Source: CAYXPG01 sp964564845 (GTDB lineage: Bacteria; Planctomycetota; Phycisphaerae; Sedimentisphaerales; Anaerobacaceae). From it: a DNA stretch of 9,499 nt. Every line of letters begins with the position of its first letter. Within the stretch, counting starts at the first letter, position 1. This document shows, one piece after another, positions 1 to 5,559 of this stretch. The stretch is from positions 1 through 9,499 of the forward strand of contig CAZMCN010000080.1 of NCBI GenBank assembly GCA_964564845.1. The letters run 5' to 3'. The notes beneath the pieces were generated by a model that was not told where the DNA came from, did no database searches, and was given only the letters and a program-made list of their open reading frames with translations. Position numbers and translations under genes: made by a program.

Positions 1-680
1 CTGCCGCAATATTGGCCCGCTGAGCCATTATATTTTTCTCCACCATAACCTTTTCGCGGGTCAAGAAGCTGGTCAAATAGCAGGATTACTCTTGAGGGAT
101 GTCTTATCAGTGCGGTATTCAAAAAACTTGGCATATCATTTGTGCCGTCTGTCGGGTCTGTATACGGGTAGGAGGGAGGCCAGCAGTTTCTGTCAAGCTC
201 AAGGCAGGAATTCATTGCATAAGAAAAATACCCATACTTCTGGGGATAGTACTTGTAACTATCCAGACTGCCTAATCTTGCGGCAGGACACTGAAATATG
301 GTTTTTATGCCTGGTTTATGCCATCTCGGATAATCCCGCCATTTCTCTTCACCCATTAATGGCGGCAGCATATCAACCCATCCAAACCGGTCTGCCTGGC
401 TGGCATCGCGGTCAAGTCCGTCAATATGCGGGTAAAAGCCGTTATTTCCTGATGAATAAGCCTCAAATGCCAATCCCCATTGTCGAAGTCTGCTCTGATA
501 TACCGTTTGCCTGGCTAAAGACCTGCACCTATTAAGCGTTGGTATCAAAATACCGAGCAGCAAAGAAGTAACGGAAATGACAACCATAAGCTCCAAAAGA
601 CTGAAGGCACCAGCCCAGCCCCAGTCGGGGCTTTGGCCGGCTAAATCACATCTAATCCTGTTAATAGCCGCCTTTCTCAT
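1..680 (-). CDS. Type II secretion/type IV pilin-like pseudopilin, PVC-type (3' end beyond window)
   Basis: Reading the minus strand from the ATG at 680 gives 226 open codons with no stop before the left edge, so the C-terminus is missing. Residues 1-25 form a long leader ending in Ala. The next residues, FSLLELMVVISV, are the prepilin peptidase cleavage and methylation motif with the conserved Glu at mature position 5, followed by a hydrophobic helix (about 26-47). The -1 residue is Ala rather than the commoner Gly. Further on, segments such as 'DRFGWVDMLPPLMG' and 'IFQCPAARLG' resemble the large planctomycete/Lentisphaerae families of secreted prepilin-like proteins, whose usual C-terminal H-X9-DG motif would lie outside the window. 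The start codon overlaps the stop of the ModE-like gene (ATGA, 677-680), which implies translational coupling. It is probably an inner-membrane-anchored, periplasm-facing pseudopilin. The substrate or machine it serves cannot be seen. Confidence 0.85.
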   Translation of the reverse strand, partial: MRKAAINRIRCDLAGQSPDWGWAGAFSLLELMVVISVTSLLLGILIPTLNRCRSLARQTVYQSRLRQWGLAFEAYSSGNNGFYPHIDGLDRDASQADRFGWVDMLPPLMGEEKWRDYPRWHKPGIKTIFQCPAARLGSLDSYKYYPQKYGYFSYAMNSCLELDRNCWPPSYPYTDPTDGTNDMPSFLNTALIRHPSRVILLFDQLLDPRKGYGGEKYNGSAGQYCG

Positions 681-1030
681 TCTGTCAATCCTCTGATGTG
701 TTTTTGATAAGCTTTTGCTACCGCTGTTTCTATATCACTTCGAAATTTCGCATAAGCTTCGACCCATTTTTTACCTTTGTCGGTCAGGCTGGTCTTTCCG
801 CCTAAGCGTCCTCCTCTTTGCTTGTCGATTAGAGTGATATTCAAGGCCTGCTGAGCTTTTTTCAGGTCGCCCCAGGCCTTTCGATAGCTTATGCCAAGCT
901 TCTGACTGGCAGCGGACAATGAGCCCTCGGTCTCAATCGCTTTAAGCAACCGCCATTTGCCGTCGCCGAAAACCCCTTCAACGTCTTTTGTGCTCAGCCA
1001 AAGCTTAAACCTTGCTCTTAATTTTTTCAT
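677..1030 (-). CDS. ModE-type winged helix-turn-helix regulator, N-terminal domain only
   Basis: The product is 117 aa from ATG 1030. I chose this start because AGGGAGG sits 5 nt upstream; the same frame also opens from a TTG at 1066, but that lacks such a site. Residues 36-61 (GSLSAASQKLGISYRKAWGD...) form the LysR/ModE-like helix-turn-helix, and residues 73-93 (GGRLGGKTSLTDKGKKWVEAY) form the wing and following helix typical of the ModE DNA-binding domain. Full ModE carries a C-terminal pair of molybdate-binding (TOBE/molbindin) domains. Here the protein ends after about 24 further residues, so it belongs to the short ModE-like group and cannot bind molybdate in the classical way. It lies 19 nt after the 63-aa gene and overlaps the pseudopilin by 4 nt, so the three genes are probably one operon. 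It may autoregulate the operon, but the ligand is unknown. Confidence 0.85.
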   Translation of the reverse strand: MKKLRARFKLWLSTKDVEGVFGDGKWRLLKAIETEGSLSAASQKLGISYRKAWGDLKKAQQALNITLIDKQRGGRLGGKTSLTDKGKKWVEAYAKFRSDIETAVAKAYQKHIRGLTE

Positions 1031-1035
1031 TTCTG

Positions 1036-1042
1036 CCTCCCT
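1036..1042 (-). promoter_or_regulatory. Ribosome binding site deciding the ModE-like start
   Basis: AGGGAGG on the minus strand, 5 nt before ATG 1030, is a near-perfect Shine-Dalgarno sequence. It favours this ATG over the TTG 36 nt further upstream in the same frame, which also lies inside the end of the preceding gene. Confidence 0.8.
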
Positions 1043-1049
1043 GTCGTTA

Positions 1050-1241
1050 TCACTTAAAACAACCAAGTTGACATTTACAGATTTTTATATCCTGCTGATT
1101 GCAAATACGCCCAATCATAATTACCCGGACCTCATACTCCTGTGCCAGTTCAAAAGCATCGGCACAGGCCAATTTTTTTCTGCCATCAACCTCTTGCAGC
1201 CGTTTGAGAATGGCTTTGGTTAAATCTTCTTCTTTTCCCAT
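1050..1241 (-). CDS. Small cysteine-rich helical protein with C-terminal CQLGCF motif
   Basis: The product is 63 aa and starts at ATG 1241; only a weak purine stretch (AGAGAAA) precedes it. The N-terminal half is charged and probably helical (EEDLTKAILKRLQEVDGRKKLACADAFELAQEY), followed by a second predicted helix. The end carries clustered cysteines: C47, C55, C57 and C61, in the segment KICKCQLGCFK; C26 lies in the first half. The pattern of an HTH-like helical body with a terminal 'CQLGCF' resembles small conserved proteins I recall from anaerobic bacteria and archaea. I cannot name a function for them, and this recall is not a database result. The gene is 19 nt upstream of the ModE-like regulator and first in the operon, so it could act in metal or redox sensing together with that regulator. 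That role is inferred from context and cysteine content alone. Confidence 0.7.
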   Translation of the reverse strand: MGKEEDLTKAILKRLQEVDGRKKLACADAFELAQEYEVRVIMIGRICNQQDIKICKCQLGCFK

Positions 1242-1261
1242 TTGCTTTTCTCTAATATATC

Positions 1262-1279
1262 AGGATGGTTATGCATCCT
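1262..1279. repeat. Inverted repeat AGGATG-N6-CATCCT, possible operator
   Basis: A perfect 6+6 bp dyad with a 6-nt spacer lies between the predicted promoter and the 63-aa gene start. A related shorter dyad, GGAT-N6-ATCC at 1300-1313, overlaps the predicted -10 box; the two centres are 36 bp apart. Two similar dyads in one leader suggest a regulator site, possibly for the ModE-like protein encoded downstream. It does not resemble an intrinsic terminator because no T run follows on either strand. Confidence 0.3.
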
Positions 1280-1301
1280 TCGACATATCGCAGGCAAGAG
1301 G

Positions 1302-1330
1302 ATTAAAACATCCAATTATTTTTTAGTCAA
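1302..1330 (-). promoter_or_regulatory. Sigma70-type promoter for the Cys-peptide/ModE-like/pseudopilin operon
   Basis: On the minus strand, TTGACT (1330-1325) and TTTAAT (1307-1302) are separated by exactly 17 nt of AT-rich sequence. The predicted transcript would start near 1295, leaving a leader of about 55 nt before ATG 1241. The site lies just after the end of the CoA-transferase gene, which supports this operon being transcribed separately from it. Confidence 0.45.
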
Positions 1331-1351
1331 TATAAATTTTTCTGTCCGCTC

Positions 1352-3271
1352 TTATGTAAAATCTAATTCGAAGATGTAAACATCATCCTCCAGGCGGCTG
1401 CGAATGTTACAGCCGCTCTTTTGTAACACAGCCATCATCGGTTTATTGTCGGGCAGTACCTCTGCGGTGAATCCTGCAATGCCGCTGCCCTTGGCGATTG
1501 TGATTAGATATTTCAGCAGGAAGGTTCCGATATCGCGGTTTTGCCATTCATCTCGCACAAGAAAGGCGACCTCTGCACGATTAGTTCGTGGATTCAGGTA
1601 GTATCGTCCGGTAGCAATGATGTCTTCGCCGTGCGCTTCAGGGATGCTCGCCACAATTGCCATTTCGCTGCGATAATCAATATATACGAAGTTCTGTATT
1701 TGCTTCTGGGGTATCCGCATCATATTCGACATAAATCGATAATAAAGGCTCTTTGGAGAAAGTGAGTGGAAGAGAGCCCGCATCCGCTTTTCATCGGTCG
1801 GGTGCATCGGGCGGATGTTTATCTGGGTGCCGTCATCCAGCAAGAATGTTGTTCTCAGGCCTTGCGGTCCGACGAGAATTTTTCCTTCCACTGCCGCCAA
1901 ATCGGAGCTGACATAATTTAATCTTATCGCTTCGGCAAGCAGTTCAGCGCGGAACTCGGGGTGGGCAATGCTTATGAGCGCTAATACACGCTCCTGGAGG
2001 CTCTTGCCGTGAAGGTAGGCAACGCCGTGCTCTGTAACGACATAATGCACTTCGCAGCAGGTAGCAGCCACACTGGCACCGCGACTGAGACAGGGCACTA
2101 TTTGCGAAACAGTACCATTGCTTCGGGTGGACTCCAGGACAACTATCGACTTGCCCCCTTGTGCCCTGGCAGCACCGTGAATAAAGTCCATATGATTTCC
2201 CAAACCAGAGAACAATTTCGCTCCCAAAGAATTAGCACAGACCTGTCCGGCCAGGTCAATCTCAAGTCCAACACTGATGGCAACCATTTTATGCTGCCTA
2301 CTAATAAGGTACGGGTCGCAAACATATTCAGCGGGACGGAAGGCAAAGAGAGGATTGTTGTTAATGTAGTCGTAAACCTTACGGGTGCCCATACACAAAC
2401 TGGTTACTATCTTACCACGGTCGATATTTTTTCGCACTCCTGTTATCACTCCCGACTCCACCAGGTCAATGATGGGGTCGGAGAGCACTTCGGTGTGAAT
2501 ACCTAAATCGTGTTTTTCTTTTAGAAACTCCAGCACCGCAAGCGGAATACGCCTGATGCCCAGCTCCACAGTGGAACCATCCTCAATAAGAGCCGCTACA
2601 TACTCAGCTATGGAGCGAGAGACTGCCGTTGGCTGCGGTAGTTCGGCTTCAAGAAGAGGTATATCCGCGGGCACAAGGACGTCGATATCATGAATATCGA
2701 GGAGGCTGTCACCAGCAGTCCAGGGCATCTGTGGGTTTACCTGGGCGATAACCAATCCTGCGTTCTCAGCAGCACTTTTAACAATATCGACAGAAATTCC
2801 AAGAGAACACATCCCCTGCTCATTAGGCGGTGTTACCTGTATCAGAGCGGCATCGAGAGGAAGCTGGCCTGAGCGGAACAGTCTCGGAATGTCAGAAAAG
2901 AATATTGCCGTGTAGTCACTCAACTCCTCCTGTACACTCTCAGGGACATTTTCAGCGATGAAGAAGCTTTCGAGGCGAAAATGTTTAGCCAGTTTCTGAT
3001 GCTCATAATGCGGCTCATCCAGTGTCAGTAAATGTACAATTTCAGTATCTTCTCCCAGTTCGGCAGCGCGGTCAAGAAGCGCTTCGACCAGGAGCTGAGG
3101 CTGCCCGCAACCTGTACCAATAAAGATGCGCTGCCCGGTCTGGATGTGAGCAACAGCTATCCGGGGTGAGGTAATTATACCCAGGTACTTATCCTGCCAA
3201 TCCTCGGGTTCCATTTTGCGATTCTTTGCAAATTGAGAGTCCTTGTCATATCCAGGGCCGGACTCGGTCAT
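1352..3271 (-). CDS. Acetyl-CoA hydrolase/CoA-transferase fused to C-terminal GNAT acetyltransferase
   Basis: The product is 639 aa. Residues about 25-470 are a Cat1/4-hydroxybutyrate CoA-transferase-type domain. The catalytic Glu is E337 in SVGLEIDLAGQVCANSLG, expected to form the glutamyl-CoA thioester. The glycine-rich segment GLGNHMDFIHGAARAQGG (357-373) and TEHGVAYLHGKSLQERVLAL (413-432) are also typical. Residues about 473-639 are a GNAT domain of the sort found at the C-terminus of Pat protein acetyltransferases (DDGTQINIRPMHPTDE...LSPKSLYYRF). Its acetyl-CoA loop reads QNRDIG (577-582), with Asp where Gly is usual in Q/R-x-x-G-x-G/A. The ATG directly abuts the TAA of the acyl-CoA synthetase gene, with AGGT about 10 nt upstream, so the two are co-translated. 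Likely role: CoA transfer between acyl-CoA and acetate or another short-chain acid, with the GNAT part acetylating a protein or sensing acetyl-CoA. The substrate is not determined by the sequence. Confidence 0.93.
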   Translation of the reverse strand: MTESGPGYDKDSQFAKNRKMEPEDWQDKYLGIITSPRIAVAHIQTGQRIFIGTGCGQPQLLVEALLDRAAELGEDTEIVHLLTLDEPHYEHQKLAKHFRLESFFIAENVPESVQEELSDYTAIFFSDIPRLFRSGQLPLDAALIQVTPPNEQGMCSLGISVDIVKSAAENAGLVIAQVNPQMPWTAGDSLLDIHDIDVLVPADIPLLEAELPQPTAVSRSIAEYVAALIEDGSTVELGIRRIPLAVLEFLKEKHDLGIHTEVLSDPIIDLVESGVITGVRKNIDRGKIVTSLCMGTRKVYDYINNNPLFAFRPAEYVCDPYLISRQHKMVAISVGLEIDLAGQVCANSLGAKLFSGLGNHMDFIHGAARAQGGKSIVVLESTRSNGTVSQIVPCLSRGASVAATCCEVHYVVTEHGVAYLHGKSLQERVLALISIAHPEFRAELLAEAIRLNYVSSDLAAVEGKILVGPQGLRTTFLLDDGTQINIRPMHPTDEKRMRALFHSLSPKSLYYRFMSNMMRIPQKQIQNFVYIDYRSEMAIVASIPEAHGEDIIATGRYYLNPRTNRAEVAFLVRDEWQNRDIGTFLLKYLITIAKGSGIAGFTAEVLPDNKPMMAVLQKSGCNIRSRLEDDVYIFELDFT

Positions 3272-5419
3272 TTACTTGCTACCTGCCTGAGAAGGACCAT
3301 CAAATGCTTTGTTTTGCATTTCGGGCTTCTGAGAAAGGGTTATTCGTGCATCTACAACAACGGCTCTGGCTCCCATATGCCCGACAATGAAAGGATTAAT
3401 ATTCAACTCAATAATCTGAGGGAAATCCATAGCCAATTGACTTATTCGCTGAAGACCGCCCACAATCGCCAAGAGGTCTATATCAGCCTGGCCTCTGGTG
3501 CCTTTGAGCAGTGCATAGGACCTGGTTTCCTTCAACATTTGCATTGCTTCGTCTGCGGTGACAGGGGCGAGGTAACATGAAACGTCTTTGAGAACATCGA
3601 CAAAAGTGCCGCCCAGTCCGAACATAAGCATCGGGCCGAACTGGGCATCGCAGGTCATACCAAGGGTAACTTGCAGACCCTCGGCACACATCTTTTCCAC
3701 ATAGACGCCGTTTATTCGAGCTTCGGGAGCACGACGACCAACCCGTAAAGTCAGAAGGTCGAAAGTGTCATGGACCTGCTCGGGGCTGGATATTTGCAGC
3801 TTGATACCGCCGACATCAGACTTGTGCACGATATCAGGTGAAACTATTTTCATTGCAACGGGAAACCCAATTCTTTCAGCGATTTCAACGGCTTCTTCGG
3901 GTGTGTCTGCCAGTTGCCCATCCGGCACATTAAGGTCGTAAGCTCGCAGGATTTTTTTGGCTTCGACCTCGCCTATCTGAGTATGGTTGGTTTTTAAGTG
4001 CCGTAAGATAATACGCTCGACTCTATGGCGGTTAACAGGAAAGCGGGTAACGATACGTGCCGGCCGGCTGCGCCAGATGGAGTATTCATACATTGCGCGC
4101 AGCGCCGCCACAGCCCGTTCCGGCGAAGGGTAATCAGGTAAATTGCATTCGGCCAATTCCTCGCGCTCCGGCATTGCGTCGGCACTGCCCAATAAAACCA
4201 CCAGTACCGGTTTTTCACAGGGGCCGCAGGCGGCAATAGCCCGGGCTGTTTCTACCGGCTTTGTCATAGCGTGCGGTGTTAATATCACAATAACAGCATC
4301 AACTGAATCATCATTTTGTGCGGCACTGACTGCGGCAGCATATCGCTGCGGGTCGGCATCGCCCAATACATCAATCGGATTGTCAACGATAGCGGCAGGA
4401 GGCAACATTTTCTTGAGGTCGGTTGCACTATAATCATCCAAAGCAGCCACCTTCATACCGCAGTGTTCGACTGCATCAGCAGCCATAACACCGGGGCCTC
4501 CGGCATTTGTAATTATTGCCACGTGTTCACCCTTGGGCAGAGGCTGCAAAGACAGAGCTGCAGCAAAATCAAAAAGCGAGTCAAAGGTTCCAGCCCGGAT
4601 GACGCCGGAGCGCTTAAAAGCTGCGGCATAAGCAATATCATCTCCACTAAGGTTGCCGGTATGCGCAGATGCCGCCCTTGTACCGGCCTTGGTAACTCCC
4701 GCATGTAACAGAACCACCGGCTTGACTGAAGTGGCCGAACTGGCGGCTGCAATGAACTTATCACCGCAGGTGATATTTTCAAGATAAGCGACGATGACTT
4801 TTGTTTGTTTGTCTTCTGCAAATTCGAGCAAAAAATCAGTTTCATTCAAATCAGCCTTATTACCGATGCTGACGAGTTTTGCTAAGCCGAGATGTCGTGC
4901 AGCGGCCCAATCCAACATAGCGGTACATATAGCCCCCGATTGAGACAGAACCGATATGTCACCGGTTTTTGGTATTTGTTTTGAAAACGAGGCATTCATA
5001 TGGTGGTGAGTATTAATTAAACCGAGGCAATTAGGCCCCAAAAGACGAACCCCGCTTTCGGAACAAAGATGCTTGATGTCCGATTGCATCCCGACCCCCT
5101 CGGGTCCAACTTCACCAAAGCCTGCAGTGATGACCACAACTGCTTTTGCTCCTGCTTTAACGGAGCTTTCCACGGCACCTCGAACAGAAGGGGCCGGCAC
5201 AGCGATAACGCTCAACCCAAGCGTGCCTTTGTATGCGCTCAACTCGGGGTAACACTTCAGGCCTAACACCTCCTCGGCAGAAGGATTCACCGGTATAATC
5301 TGTCCTTTAAAGCCACCCTCCAGGAGGTTGGCCAAAATCTCATGCCCGACCTTTCCGGGTGTCCGTGAGGCCCCTATCACCGCTATGGACTCAGGATATA
5401 ACAAATATTCCAACGACAT
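3272..5419 (-). CDS. Acyl-CoA synthetase, NDP-forming (acetate-CoA ligase, ADP-forming type), fused alpha-beta
   Basis: The product is 715 aa, the usual length for the single-chain form. Order: CoA-binding Rossmann domain (about 1-130, starting SIAVIGASRTPGKVG), succinyl-CoA-synthetase-like flavodoxin domains (about 150-450), and a C-terminal ATP-grasp domain (about 480-700). The phosphorylated His of the alpha part is H253 in AASAHTGNLSGDD; the assisting Glu is probably E214 (AYLENI). The second His, on the ATP-grasp side, is H532 in VHKSDVGGIKLQ. GLGGTFVDVLKDV (601-613) and ELNINPF (671-677) are also typical. Key residues are intact, so it should be active: acyl-CoA + ADP + Pi to acid + CoA + ATP, or the reverse. 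AAGGGG lies 8 nt before ATG 5419. It is the first gene of a pair with the CoA-transferase-GNAT gene. Unlike Pat of Salmonella, it has no GNAT domain of its own. Substrate range (acetate, propionate, aryl acids) cannot be read from the sequence. Confidence 0.95.
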   Translation of the reverse strand: MSLEYLLYPESIAVIGASRTPGKVGHEILANLLEGGFKGQIIPVNPSAEEVLGLKCYPELSAYKGTLGLSVIAVPAPSVRGAVESSVKAGAKAVVVITAGFGEVGPEGVGMQSDIKHLCSESGVRLLGPNCLGLINTHHHMNASFSKQIPKTGDISVLSQSGAICTAMLDWAAARHLGLAKLVSIGNKADLNETDFLLEFAEDKQTKVIVAYLENITCGDKFIAAASSATSVKPVVLLHAGVTKAGTRAASAHTGNLSGDDIAYAAAFKRSGVIRAGTFDSLFDFAAALSLQPLPKGEHVAIITNAGGPGVMAADAVEHCGMKVAALDDYSATDLKKMLPPAAIVDNPIDVLGDADPQRYAAAVSAAQNDDSVDAVIVILTPHAMTKPVETARAIAACGPCEKPVLVVLLGSADAMPEREELAECNLPDYPSPERAVAALRAMYEYSIWRSRPARIVTRFPVNRHRVERIILRHLKTNHTQIGEVEAKKILRAYDLNVPDGQLADTPEEAVEIAERIGFPVAMKIVSPDIVHKSDVGGIKLQISSPEQVHDTFDLLTLRVGRRAPEARINGVYVEKMCAEGLQVTLGMTCDAQFGPMLMFGLGGTFVDVLKDVSCYLAPVTADEAMQMLKETRSYALLKGTRGQADIDLLAIVGGLQRISQLAMDFPQIIELNINPFIVGHMGARAVVVDARITLSQKPEMQNKAFDGPSQAGSK

Positions 5420-5484
5420 ATGCTATTCCCCTTTATTGCTTTTTGTCTGCAATAACGTTCGATACTCTCAAAGATTACACAAAT

Positions 5485-5513
5485 AAAATAGCAAATCTAC
5501 CAGACAAACACAA
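5485..5513 (-). promoter_or_regulatory. Possible promoter for the acyl-CoA synthetase/CoA-transferase pair
   Basis: On the minus strand, TTGTGT (5513-5508) and TATTTT (5490-5485) are 17 nt apart, in the 140-nt AT-rich gap between the coiled-coil gene and the synthetase. The fit to consensus is only fair. I saw no hairpin terminator in this gap, only a T8 tract without a clear stem just after the coiled-coil stop, so read-through from upstream remains possible. Confidence 0.3.
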
Positions 5514-5559
5514 CTAAGATTATAATTAGAAAAGGTTAGGATTGAAAAAAAATTCATTG

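Noticed and set aside
92..535. 147-aa plus-strand open frame
   Set aside because: It lies antisense to the pseudopilin, whose FSLLELMVVI motif and continuous frame are convincing; the plus-strand product has no recognisable feature.
2009..2506. 165-aa plus-strand open frame
   Set aside because: It is antisense to the conserved core of the CoA-transferase, including the catalytic Glu region, and is a shadow of that gene.
5521..5559. T8 tract after the coiled-coil stop as an intrinsic terminator
   Set aside because: No stable GC-rich stem precedes the T run on the minus strand.
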